Made by a program: the position numbers and the translations under genes. The notes below the pieces were generated by a model. That model was not told where the DNA came from. It was given only the letters and a program-made list of their open reading frames with translations, and did not search any database. From positions 1 through 19,217 of the forward strand of contig CAZEYT010000051.1 of NCBI GenBank assembly GCA_964516295.1: a DNA stretch of 19,217 nt, written 5' to 3'. Source of the DNA: CAZEYT01 sp964516295. Its GTDB lineage: Bacteria > Verrucomicrobiota > Verrucomicrobiia > Chthoniobacterales > Terrimicrobiaceae. This document shows positions 6,801 to 14,219 of this stretch, piece after piece; position 1 is the stretch's first letter, and each line of letters opens with the position of its first letter.

Positions 6801-9673
6801 CCTTGGGCCGGGGTAGGCTCGGCGATGGGACCGCCGAGGGCGTTCAGTCGTTCGAGGGCTTGGCGGGTCTCCGGCATTTCGGAGAGGTCCTCGTTTTGAC
6901 CGAGTTCCTGATAGGTCTTTCGAGCGCTGGTGGTGTCCTGGATTTTTTCGAAGGCCCGGCCGCTGGCGAGGTAGGCGCGGGCGACCCATTCACGCCACCG
7001 GCCGTGCATGACGTAGATGCGTTGGAAGTAGGGGATGGCCCTCTGGGGTTTGCCGTCTTTGAGATAGCTCTCGCCGATGCGGAAGAGGGCTTCGGCTTTT
7101 TGCTGGCCGGTGGCATATTCGCTGGCGAGGAGGGCTTCGAGAGTGTCGCGGGCCTGGGCGTCTCGCCCGCGTTTTTTGAGGAGAGAGGAACGGGCGAGGA
7201 AGACGCGGCCGGCTTCGCGGGAGGACGGTGTCTCGCGCTCGAAGCGGTCGAACCACTCCATGGCGGCTTTTTCGTTGCCGGCTTCGAGTTCGGCAAAGCC
7301 AAGGGCGGCGAGGGCGCGATCCTTTTGCGGAGCGCGGGGGTTCCACTTTACGAGGTCGCGGTAAAGCGCGATGGCGTCGGTGGATCTTCCGGCGGATTGG
7401 AGAGCATCGGCGAAATCGGCGAGCAGGAGGGGGTTGGTGGTCTGAACGTCGGCGCGGGCGGCGGCTTCGAGAAGGAGGGCGTTGGCGCGGGCGGGATTGG
7501 ATTTGCGGAGGGCGTTCGCCTCGGCCCAGAGGGCACGCATTTGCAGGGTTTTCTGGTTTTTCCGCTCCGCGTCTTCCTGGAAGTCGGCGAGGAGGATGAG
7601 ATATTCTTCTGCGTCGTCGCCGCGGTAGAGGCGTTGCAGGGCGGGGAAAAGGTCTTCGACCGAGCGGATGGACGGATCATCACCCAGTTCGTTGATCGCC
7701 TGCCAGTAGACCTCGCGGGCTTTTTCGGGTTCGCCTTGTTGGCGGTAGACCCAGCCGATCTGAAAGATGGCTTCGGCGACGCGCGGGCTGCGGGGATTTT
7801 GTTTCTGGAAGGCCTCCATGTGGGCACGGAGGCGGTCCGGTTCCTCCATGAGTTTGAGGGCCTTGCCGACCTTGAAGACGCCTTCTTCGTAGAACTTTGT
7901 GTCGGTCGGGGGGATGGCGGCAAACACGGAAATGCCTTCTTCCATTTCCCCTTCGTTCATGAGGGCGTCGCCAAGGAGGATGCGGGCCTCGCTGGTGTTT
8001 TCATGGCCCGGGTATCTGCGGAGGAAGGAGCGGAGTTCCTTGATGCTGGTCGCGTAGTCTTCCAACTGCTGCGCGCAGTAGGCCTGGCGGAAGACGGCGG
8101 CACCCTCGTAGGTGCCGTTTTTGTATTTCGAGAGGTATTCGTCCATAACCTTGCGGGAGCGGGCGAATTGCCTGTCGAGCGAGTATCCCATGCCCCGCCA
8201 ATAGGCCGCGGCCTCGGCGAGTTCGTGGTCGGGAAACTTTTTCGGAAATTCCTCAAAGGCTTTGATGGCCTCGGTGTTGCGCTCGGCGAGGAGGAGGGTG
8301 AAGCCACGCATGAAGAGCGCACGCGGGGCGAACTCGGCGTCGGGGTGGTCTTTGAGAATGCGGTCAAAGGCTGCGACCGAATCGTCGTAACGGAGGTCTT
8401 TTTGAGCGGCGAGGCCGTCGAGGTAAAGGACGAGGGGGACGCTTTTGGATTGGGGGAATTTTTCCAAAAACGTTGTGGTGGTTTCGGAGACTTTCGGCCA
8501 GCGTTCGATTTCGAACCAGGATTGGGCGAGGTTGACGGAGGCCTGCTCGACGATGGGGTTGGGTTCGAGACGGAGGAGCATGTCCTCCATGATCAGGGAG
8601 GCTTCTCGGTAGCGCTTCATCGCTTGGTAGGCGGTGGCGAGACGGAGCCGCAGGGCGGCATCGAAGCCGGTGAGTTTTTCGAAATTGTCGAGTTCGCGGC
8701 GGACTTTTTGGACCAGTTGGCCGAGGACGAGTTTGGCGTAGGGATCGCCACGCGGATTGGCTTGGGCGGCTTCGAGGCGGGTTTCGAGATCGGCAAGCCG
8801 GGCTTCCTGGTGTTTGAGGAGGCGGTCCGAAGTCCAGACGCGCTGGAGGCAGCGGATGGCCTTGCGGTATTCGCCGGCTTCGAGCCAGCGGTTGCCGAGT
8901 TCGAGGGTGAGCGTTTGGAACGTGATGAGCTGGGCGAGGTCGCCCATGCGGGGGAATTCCTCCTCGATGAGCGTCATCGCTGCCTCGTTGTCATTGTCTT
9001 GGAGAAGGGCGTAGAGGCGGAGGACGATGGCCCGGCCGCGGTCTTTGGGGACGCTCCCGCCCTTGAGCTGGACGTAGTATTCGGCGGCTTCCTTGAATTT
9101 TCCCTCCAAGAGCCAGGCGGTTCCGATGAGGAGGCGGGCCTCGGGGATGCGGACGGCTTCCGGGGTTTGCTGGAGGAGGACCTGGTTGCGCTCGGCTCCC
9201 GGCGGAAAAAGAGAAATGAACTTCTCCAGCGACGCGCGTGCGGCCGGGAAGTCTTCCTCCTGAACCTGTGCGACGCCGAGCCAGAAGGTAAGTTCTTGAA
9301 TCTCGCGTTGCTGGAGAGGCGGCTGGACGGCGAGGGCCGTTTCGATGGCGGGGATGGCGTCTGAGAATTTCTTTTGGTGGACCAAGCTCATGGCCTGCCG
9401 GTAGCGCATGGCTCGGAGGAGGGGTTCGGCTTCCTTGGATTTCCCGAAAGACGCCTCGAACTCTTGGAAGAGCTCGGTCGCTTCAGCGTATTTGCCGTCA
9501 AGAAAGAGACGACTGGACTGGTCGAGATACTCTTGGGCGGTCAGGCCCTGCTGTTGTTGAAGACCCCCTTGCGCACGCAGGGCCGGGCAGGCGAAAAAGA
9601 GCGCGAAGGCGAGCACAAAACCGGCGTGGAGGCGGGTCACAGTCACGACAAGGGAAAAGGATTTGTTTTTCAT
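6797..9673 (-). CDS. Large exported tetratricopeptide repeat protein
   Basis: A 958-residue protein, first gene of the Exb operon. The signal peptide covers about residues 1-34 (FVLAFALFFACPALRAQ). The rest is helical repeats, several with TPR spacing and consensus residues: YLDQSSRLFLDGKYAEATEL, GNRWLEAGEYRKAIRCLQRV, DDSVAAFDRILKDHPDAEFA, GESYLKDGKPQRAIPYFQRI and AYLASGRAFEKIQDTTSARK. The pattern of 'load, then P..P..A..A' resembles YbgF/BamD-type periplasmic TPRs, though this protein is much longer. It is the probable scaffold or cargo-recognition subunit for the ExbB-ExbD-VWA machine; that role is inferred from position only. The start at 9673 is the only ATG that gives a signal peptide. 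Only 56 nt separate it from the divergent luxE-like gene. Confidence 0.9.
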   Translation of the reverse strand: MKNKSFSLVVTVTRLHAGFVLAFALFFACPALRAQGGLQQQQGLTAQEYLDQSSRLFLDGKYAEATELFQEFEASFGKSKEAEPLLRAMRYRQAMSLVHQKKFSDAIPAIETALAVQPPLQQREIQELTFWLGVAQVQEEDFPAARASLEKFISLFPPGAERNQVLLQQTPEAVRIPEARLLIGTAWLLEGKFKEAAEYYVQLKGGSVPKDRGRAIVLRLYALLQDNDNEAAMTLIEEEFPRMGDLAQLITFQTLTLELGNRWLEAGEYRKAIRCLQRVWTSDRLLKHQEARLADLETRLEAAQANPRGDPYAKLVLGQLVQKVRRELDNFEKLTGFDAALRLRLATAYQAMKRYREASLIMEDMLLRLEPNPIVEQASVNLAQSWFEIERWPKVSETTTTFLEKFPQSKSVPLVLYLDGLAAQKDLRYDDSVAAFDRILKDHPDAEFAPRALFMRGFTLLLAERNTEAIKAFEEFPKKFPDHELAEAAAYWRGMGYSLDRQFARSRKVMDEYLSKYKNGTYEGAAVFRQAYCAQQLEDYATSIKELRSFLRRYPGHENTSEARILLGDALMNEGEMEEGISVFAAIPPTDTKFYEEGVFKVGKALKLMEEPDRLRAHMEAFQKQNPRSPRVAEAIFQIGWVYRQQGEPEKAREVYWQAINELGDDPSIRSVEDLFPALQRLYRGDDAEEYLILLADFQEDAERKNQKTLQMRALWAEANALRKSNPARANALLLEAAARADVQTTNPLLLADFADALQSAGRSTDAIALYRDLVKWNPRAPQKDRALAALGFAELEAGNEKAAMEWFDRFERETPSSREAGRVFLARSSLLKKRGRDAQARDTLEALLASEYATGQQKAEALFRIGESYLKDGKPQRAIPYFQRIYVMHGRWREWVARAYLASGRAFEKIQDTTSARKTYQELGQNEDLSEMPETRQALERLNALGGPIAEPTPAQG

Positions 9674-9695
9674 GCGAGTTTTTCCAAACCGGATT

Positions 9696-9704
9696 TGTTA
9701 CAAT
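9696..9704 (+). promoter_or_regulatory. Possible extended -10 element (TGTTACAAT) for the luxE-like gene
   Basis: In the 56-nt divergent spacer, TGTTACAAT matches an extended -10 (TGnTAnAAT) and ends 25 nt before the luxE-like ATG at 9730. No convincing -35 is present, which is tolerable for extended -10 promoters. It also overlaps an 11-nt-spaced direct repeat, TGTTACAA (9696-9703) and TGTTGCAA (9707-9714), a spacing of one helical turn. That repeat could be an operator. Confidence 0.3.
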
Positions 9705-9729
9705 CCTGTTGCAAAGCCATCGCCCGACC

Positions 9730-10725
9730 ATGGACCAGATCAGCAATAACTATGCCGCGCTCGAGTTGGAGATCTTGGATTGGATCCGTCGAGGCGGGGA
9801 CGGTCGGGACTTCGGTGAGGTTTTGATGGCGGTTCATGCGTTCCATCGGGCGGCGTGTCCGGGATATGGGGCCTTTTGTCAGATGAAGCCCGAGCCGGGA
9901 AATTGGCGGGAGATTCCGGCCGTGCCGGTGGATGTTTTTCGCCGGGTGGCTCTGAGGGCGTTTCCGGATGCCGCGACGGTGCGAACTTTTCGAACGAGCG
10001 GTACGACCGGCGAGGGCTTTGGGGAGCATCATTTTTGTTCCCTGAAGCTTTACGAAGCGGCGGCGTTGGCGGGGTGGGGGGCGGCAGGGTTGCCTCGGGA
10101 ACGGGTGGTGGCATTGATTCCCCCGCCGATGGAAATGCCGCACTCCTCGCTGAGCCAGATGGCGGGATGGCTGGTGCGGCCCAGGGATTTTTTCTTCGGG
10201 AACCCTGCGGGCCTCCGGGAGAACGTCAGGGAGCCGGTGGTTTTGTTCGGAACAGCGCTTGCGTTTTTGCAGCTGTTCGAGGATTTGGGAGACGCGGTGT
10301 GGGAGCTCCCGGCCGGAAGTCTGGCGGTCGAAACGGGCGGCTACAAAGGCACGCGGCGCGACCTGCCGAAGGCGGACCTTTACCGGCTTTTCGGGGAGAA
10401 ACTCGGACTGCCGGTGGATTCTGTATGGAATGAGTATGGGATGACCGAGTTGAGCTCGCAATTTTACACTCAGGGCCTTGGTCGGCCGCACCAGGGAGCG
10501 GCTTGGGTGCGGGCGCTGGTGGTGGATCCGGTGAGCGGCGAGGAAGTGGGTGACGGGGAGACGGGCGTTTTGCGGATCTTTGATGCGGCGAATCTGGGCT
10601 CGGTCTGCGCGATTCAGACGCGGGATTTGGCGATTCGGCGGGGCGAGGCGTTCGAGCTTCTCGGGCGCGACCCGGCCGCCTTGCCGCGCGGGTGCTCGCG
10701 GGCGGCGGACGAGCGACTTTCATGA
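9730..10725 (+). CDS. luxE: LuxE-like acyl-protein synthetase
   Basis: A 331-residue adenylate-forming enzyme of the LuxE/acyl-protein synthetase family. Family members activate a fatty acid as acyl-AMP and pass it to an internal Cys for reduction by LuxC. Visible motifs are the AMP/phosphate loop FRTSGTTGEG (87-96), ETGGYKG (201-207) and EYGMTE (235-240), the last matching the conserved YG.TE motif of adenylate-forming enzymes. The start is ATG 9730; an upstream in-frame TTG at 9709 would add seven unconvincing residues. The stop overlaps the luxC-like start by 4 nt (ATGA). No luxA/luxB, thioesterase (luxD) or flavin gene is nearby, so a light-emitting role is unlikely. The substrate is not deducible. 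Confidence 0.85.
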   Translation: MDQISNNYAALELEILDWIRRGGDGRDFGEVLMAVHAFHRAACPGYGAFCQMKPEPGNWREIPAVPVDVFRRVALRAFPDAATVRTFRTSGTTGEGFGEHHFCSLKLYEAAALAGWGAAGLPRERVVALIPPPMEMPHSSLSQMAGWLVRPRDFFFGNPAGLRENVREPVVLFGTALAFLQLFEDLGDAVWELPAGSLAVETGGYKGTRRDLPKADLYRLFGEKLGLPVDSVWNEYGMTELSSQFYTQGLGRPHQGAAWVRALVVDPVSGEEVGDGETGVLRIFDAANLGSVCAIQTRDLAIRRGEAFELLGRDPAALPRGCSRAADERLS

Positions 10726-11783
10726 ACACCCTCGCGCGAGTTCAGGCCTTGGCGAAGGCGGCGGCGGGATTTCCCGAGCTGTCGCCCCCGGACGAGCGGG
10801 ATCTGCTGGAGGTGGTACGGTTGGAACTCGGGCACGCGGAAATTCTCGATGATTTTCAGGAATACGGAGGTCACCTCGCGCGGGCCCTCGCGCCGCGGAC
10901 GATCCTTCACATCGTCAGCGGAAACACGCCGCATGCAGCCCTCCAAACCATGATTCGCGGCTTGCTTCTCGGGGCCGACAATCTGGTCAAATTTCCCGCG
11001 GCCGGGCTTGGCGAAATCGAGCGGTTTGCAGACCGTCTGCCTCCCGAACTGGGGCGAAAACTGGCGTGTGCGCGAACGCTTGACGTGGCGTGGCTGGATA
11101 AAGCGGACGCCTGGGTAGTTTTCGGCGATGATCGGACGATTTCGCATTTCCGCGCATGCTGCCCGGCGGGGAAGATTTTCCAAGCCCATGGTCCGCGGGT
11201 GAGCCTTGCCGTAGTTTTCTCCGAGCTGGACAGCTGTTCCGGGTTGGCGCGTGACGTGTCGCTCTTCGATCAACTCGGCTGCCTGTCGCCGCAGGCGGTC
11301 TATGTTGCCGGAGATGCTGTGGGACTGGCGGCGCGGTTGGCGGCGGAGATCGAGCGCTATCTCGTCCGACATCCGGCCGGGCCCCTGGCGCTTGAGGACG
11401 CGGCGGCGGTGGCCCATGTCCGGGAGACCGCCCTTTTTGAAGAGGCCGCCGGGACGGGGGTCCGGGTGTGGCAGGGGGAGACCGGCGGCGGGTGGACGGT
11501 GGTTTTTGATCCCGATCCGGCCTTCCGGGGGTCGCCGCTCCATCGCTTCGTTTGGGTGAAGCCGCTGTCGGCGGATCTGGGGGCTTCACTCGGTCCAGTG
11601 CGCTCATGGCTCGGGGCGGTGGGGATTCATCCCGCGACGCCGGAGAATGCGCGGCAGCTTGTCGGGCTGGGTGCCTCGCGCCTCTGCGCGGTGGGGCGGA
11701 TGCAGGAACCGTCCTTCACGTGGCATGCGGAGGGACGGCCGAATCTTGCGGATTTGGTGCAGTGGGTTGATTTCGAGCCCTGA
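10722..11783 (+). CDS. luxC: LuxC-like acyl-CoA/acyl-protein reductase
   Basis: A 353-residue member of the LuxC acyl reductase family (aldehyde-dehydrogenase superfamily), which reduces an activated acyl group with NADPH to a fatty aldehyde. Characteristic segments are TILHIVSGNTPHAALQTMIR (60-79), GLLLGADNLVKFP, and FDQLGCLSPQAVYV. In the last, Cys187 is the expected catalytic nucleophile by family position. The start at ATG 10722 overlaps the luxE-like stop (ATGA), so the two subunits are probably made together as a complex. The protein is shorter than the Vibrio LuxC (about 480 residues), a size seen in non-bioluminescent relatives. The infA gene follows after 22 nt and may be cotranscribed. 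Confidence 0.85.
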   Translation: MNTLARVQALAKAAAGFPELSPPDERDLLEVVRLELGHAEILDDFQEYGGHLARALAPRTILHIVSGNTPHAALQTMIRGLLLGADNLVKFPAAGLGEIERFADRLPPELGRKLACARTLDVAWLDKADAWVVFGDDRTISHFRACCPAGKIFQAHGPRVSLAVVFSELDSCSGLARDVSLFDQLGCLSPQAVYVAGDAVGLAARLAAEIERYLVRHPAGPLALEDAAAVAHVRETALFEEAAGTGVRVWQGETGGGWTVVFDPDPAFRGSPLHRFVWVKPLSADLGASLGPVRSWLGAVGIHPATPENARQLVGLGASRLCAVGRMQEPSFTWHAEGRPNLADLVQWVDFEP

Positions 11784-11805
11784 GTCTGTTACATCCCAGC
11801 AACCC

Positions 11806-12042
11806 ATGGCCAAGGACGACTGCATTACGAGCGACGGAGTGGTGGTCGACGTGCTTCCCGGCACGATGTTCCGGGTCAAGCTGTCCAACGGCCATGTCGT
11901 GTTGGCTCACATTTCCGGCAAGATGCGGAAAAATTTTATCCGGATTGTTCCGGGAGACCGGGTGACGATTGAGTTGTCGCCCTACGATCTGTCGAAGGCG
12001 CGCATCACGTTCCGCGAGTCGGAAGCGCCACGAACCCCCTAG
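11806..12042 (+). CDS. infA: Translation initiation factor IF-1
   Basis: A 78-residue S1/OB-fold protein nearly collinear with IF-1: MAKDDCITSDGVVVDVLPGT, then FRVKLSNGHVVLAHISGKMR, then KNFIRIVPGDRVTIELSPYD, then LSKARITFR. IF-1 binds the ribosomal A site during initiation. The usual length is about 72 residues; the last eight (ESEAPRTP) are extra. They could be natural, or could come from the junction with the insertion-sequence remnant that begins right at the TAG stop. No Shine-Dalgarno sequence precedes the ATG. It lies 22 nt after the luxC-like gene, an unusual place for infA, which often sits with ribosomal protein genes. Confidence 0.95.
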   Translation: MAKDDCITSDGVVVDVLPGTMFRVKLSNGHVVLAHISGKMRKNFIRIVPGDRVTIELSPYDLSKARITFRESEAPRTP

Positions 12043-12151
12043 CAGCCTGTCGGACTTGCAGTCGATGGTATAAAAGCAGGCGTGGCTGCCCGCTTTGTGC
12101 TTGTTGATCACGACACCCCGCTCTTACTGACGCCAGACCTCCGGGAGTGGG
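12041..12151 (+). mobile_element. Remnant of an insertion sequence (transposase N-terminus, IS1182-like)
   Basis: A short open frame from GTG 12082 reads VAARFVLVDHDTPLLLTPDL then REW before similarity stops. This matches the start of IS1182-like transposases (RF..VDRDTP.LLPPDLREW...). The AGCAGCCTGTCGGACTTG stretch at 12041-12058 is plausible as the element's outer end. The rest of the transposase is gone: the frame runs into araB sequence near 12152 and stops at 12199-12201. Only one end of the element is present, so no target duplication can be checked. Family naming rests on about 23 residues. Confidence 0.6.
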
Positions 12152-12432
12152 CTTTGGAGCAAAATCTGGCACTATCTGAATGTCGACCCGGCCGTCTTTG
12201 ACGCCGCGCACCCGTGGGTCGAACTCTGCGATTGGGTGCCGTCCGTTTTGGCGGGCCTTTCCGATCCCGCTCAGATCCGGCGCGGCGTCTGCGCGGCGGG
12301 ACATAAGGCGCTCTGGGCGGCCGATTGGGGCAGACTTCCCGATAAGAAATTCCTGAGGAAGTTGGACCGCCGTTTGGCTGTCCTGCGCGACCGGCTTTTT
12401 ACAGAGACCTTCGAGGCTGACACCGCGGCGGG
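12152..12432 (+). pseudogene. araB: Ribulokinase fragment (araB, internal piece)
   Basis: One frame reads WSKIWHYLNVDP, HPWVELCDWVPSVLAGL, IRRGVCAAGHKALWAADWGR then LPDKKFLRKLD. This matches the middle of L-ribulokinase (in E. coli AraB the same stretch is SWIELCDWVPALLSG...GHKSLWHESWGGLPP). About 90 residues remain of roughly 550. Both ends are lost: the 5' part to the IS remnant junction near 12152, the 3' part at a junction near 12427-12433 that joins araA. No active kinase is possible because both nucleotide-binding regions are missing. Confidence 0.88.
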
Positions 12433-12822
12433 CGCGAAGACCCGGTCCGCCTCGTCTTCGACGCCGAGGCCGGTCCGGCGCTCAATGCATCGCTGGTGGA
12501 TCTCGGGAACCGCTTCCGCATGATCGTCAACGAAGTCGAAGCCGTGACCCCGCCGCAGGCCCTGCCGAAACTGCCCGTGGCCCGTGCGGTGTGGAAGTGT
12601 CTCCCGGATTTCAAAACCGCCTGCGCCGCTTGGATCCAAGCCGGGGGAGCGCATCACACGGGGTTCAGTTACACCGTGACCCGCGAACATCTCGAAGATT
12701 TTTCGGCGATAGCCGGAATCGAAATGGTCGTCATCGGCGCGGAGACGCGGGCGGATGCGTTTCGACGCGAGCTTCGCTTCAACGAGGTCTATCACCATCT
12801 CGCGGGAGGATTCCGCGCGTGA
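12427..12822 (+). pseudogene. araA: L-arabinose isomerase fragment (araA, C-terminal piece)
   Basis: A different frame from the araB piece reads GGREDPVRLVFDAEAGPALN, ASLVDLGNRFRMIVNEVEAV, PQALPKLPVARAVWKCLPD, IQAGGAHHTGFSYTVTREHL, then ELRFNEVYHHLAGGFRA and stop. This is the C-terminal ~130 residues of L-arabinose isomerase (normally about 500). The start of the gene is missing: just upstream the frame meets a stop (12418-12420), and the araB piece is fused out of frame. The stop overlaps the araD GTG (GTGA), preserving the ancestral coupling of the two genes. The piece is too short for activity because most of the catalytic residues lie in the lost portion. Confidence 0.9.
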
Positions 12823-13520
12823 GCGACTTTCCCACTCTGCGGGAGGCATGTTGCGCCGCGAACGTCCGGCTATCGACACTCGGACTGGTCGATCTCACGT
12901 TTGGGAACGTTAGCGTGGTTGATCGGGAGGCGGGCGTTTTTGCCATCAAGCCAAGCGGTGTGGATTACGCAGCGTTGCAGCCGGAGGACATGGTTGTTCT
13001 GGATCTAAAAACGGGCGGTGTTGTGGCGGGGACGCGGCGCCCCTCGTCGGATGCACCGACCTACCGGCGCCTCCTGCAGGCGTTCGCCTCCGCCAGGGCC
13101 GTCGTCCACACCCACTCCCGCCAAGCCGTCGCCTTCGCCCAGGCCGGGCGCGGTATACCGTGCCTCGGAACGACTCACGCGGATTCTTTTTGCGGAGAGA
13201 CTCCCGTGACCCGCGCCCTCACCGATGCAGAAATCTCGAGCGACTGCAAGTGGGCGACCGGAGAGGTCATTGTCGAATGCTTCGAGACCCTCGGTCCCGC
13301 GGAGATTCCGGCCGTGCTCGTGCGCGGACACGGCCCGTTCGCGTGGGGACCGACCGCCGACAAGGCGCTCGAAAATGCCTTTGTGATGGAAGTGGTCGCC
13401 GGCATGGCGCTGCAAACCCTGGCCCTCAATCCGGCCGCGGCACCGCTCCCGGAAGCGCTTCGCGAAAAACATTTCCGCCGCAAACACGGACCCTCCGCCT
13501 ACTACGGTCAGCCCGGTTAA
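12819..13520 (+). CDS. araD: L-ribulose-5-phosphate 4-epimerase
   Basis: A 233-residue class II aldolase-family epimerase (E. coli AraD is 231), complete from GTG 12819. It interconverts L-ribulose-5-phosphate and D-xylulose-5-phosphate. Family motifs are present in order: LTFGNVSVVDRE, FAIKPSGVDY, VHTHSRQAV (zinc-binding His pair), GTTHADSF, VRGHGPFAWG (third zinc His), and the C-terminal RKHGPSAYYGQ with the conserved Tyr. So the gene looks functional although its operon partners are broken. It may survive for another pathway, be recently orphaned, or be replaced by genes elsewhere. The stop codon overlaps the stop of the convergent P-loop gene by 4 nt. Confidence 0.93.
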   Translation: MSDFPTLREACCAANVRLSTLGLVDLTFGNVSVVDREAGVFAIKPSGVDYAALQPEDMVVLDLKTGGVVAGTRRPSSDAPTYRRLLQAFASARAVVHTHSRQAVAFAQAGRGIPCLGTTHADSFCGETPVTRALTDAEISSDCKWATGEVIVECFETLGPAEIPAVLVRGHGPFAWGPTADKALENAFVMEVVAGMALQTLALNPAAAPLPEALREKHFRRKHGPSAYYGQPG

Positions 13521-14008
13521 TTTCTGAACAGCCCGTTTGGGTTTGGGCACGTCGCATCGGCCGGCCGGTGACGCGAGCATGCATCGTAGAGCTCGCGAAA
13601 GGCGTTTCGAAGATTGCCGCGATGGCGGGTCCAGAGTTCGGTTCCGTCAACCGGCGTCGGTCCGAGTTCGCGGGCCAGTTCTTCGAGAAGCGCAGGGGAA
13701 GTTTTACAAAAATGAACGGTGCGCAGTCGACCGGGTCGGTGGGTCGTAATGACGACGGTTTCGGCACGCCGGATGATCCAGAGAAATTCCCACCAGCCCA
13801 GCCAGCCGAGTTGTTCCGCGCTATCGACAAAAATCGCCCCAGCGTCCCGCAGACGGTCGCGTTCCGGGGCTGTGAGACGGCGTTGCCCTGCACGTAAGCG
13901 CAACCCGAGCGGAGTTTGCCCTGCCGCTTTTCGGCGGGCTTTCCACTCGAGAAGAAGCGTGGTTTTTCCGTGGCCCTCAGGGCCGACGATCCGGGCTTGG
14001 GCCGACAA
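13517..14008 (-). CDS. P-loop NTPase, probably 5'-truncated
   Basis: A 163-residue frame with Walker A IVGPEGHGKTT (G9-T16), Walker B-like GAIFVDSAEQL (Asp62), a following VVITTHRPGRL strand, and the conserved end RHRGNLRNAFRELYD. I recognise a family of small ATPases with 'IVGP.G.GK(S/T)TLL' from Verrucomicrobia and Planctomycetes, function unknown. In those I expect some 25-35 residues before the P-loop. Here only eight precede it, starting from a TTG at 14008. The gene's 5' end abuts a DUF2442 gene on the other strand and overlaps the upstream minus-strand frame by 32 nt. I suspect a deletion or insertion junction that removed the true start, so the product may be non-functional. Confidence 0.7.
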   Translation of the reverse strand: MSAQARIVGPEGHGKTTLLLEWKARRKAAGQTPLGLRLRAGQRRLTAPERDRLRDAGAIFVDSAEQLGWLGWWEFLWIIRRAETVVITTHRPGRLRTVHFCKTSPALLEELARELGPTPVDGTELWTRHRGNLRNAFRELYDACSRHRPADATCPNPNGLFRN

Positions 14009-14219
14009 CCGGACCGTCTTTGTTGAACTTCACGACGGTCGGATCGTCATTTTCCCGGCTGATCGGTTTTCCCGCCTCGCGGTCGCTTCGACCGAGCTCT
14101 TGAAGGAAGTCACCGTCGAAGTCCACGGCTTCGCTCTTCGCTGGGAGACTTTGGACGAGGACATCTCGGTGCCAGGCATACTGAGCGGACGATTCGAGCT
14201 GCCGCCACTGCAGCCGTAA
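13959..14219 (+). CDS. DUF2442 domain protein
   Basis: A plus-strand frame carries the DUF2442 pattern: WADNRTVFVELHDGRIVIFP, then ADRFSRLAVAS, then the hallmark LDEDISVPGILSGRF, ending at TAA 14217. The best start I can find is GTG 13959, giving 86 residues. The first ~12 residues do not look like the family and lie inside the antisense P-loop gene, so the true N-terminus may be lost. DUF2442 proteins are often paired with DUF4160 proteins in toxin-antitoxin-like modules; no DUF4160 partner is visible here. The gene is antisense to the last ~80 codons of the neighbouring minus-strand frame, so at least one of the two ends is not original. Confidence 0.6.
   Translation: MVFPWPSGPTIRAWADNRTVFVELHDGRIVIFPADRFSRLAVASTELLKEVTVEVHGFALRWETLDEDISVPGILSGRFELPPLQP

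Noticed and set aside
4973..6899. Long plus-strand open frames opposite exbB and the TPR-like gene (4973-5917, 5835-6899)
   Set aside because: They lack motifs and have shadow composition; exbB on the other strand is unmistakable.
6803..9364. An 853-codon open frame on the plus strand opposite the large TPR gene
   Set aside because: It is Gly/Val/Phe/Glu-rich with no recognisable motif, as expected for an antisense shadow of a G+C-rich TPR gene; the minus strand has a signal peptide and clear TPR units.
9730..11783. A bioluminescence operon
   Set aside because: Only luxE- and luxC-like genes are present. No luxA, luxB or luxD occurs in the neighbourhood, and the LuxC is shorter than in luminous bacteria.
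12591..12818. In-frame upstream extension of the araD reading frame
   Set aside because: Those codons are araA sequence in another frame; similarity to AraD begins at the GTG at 12819.
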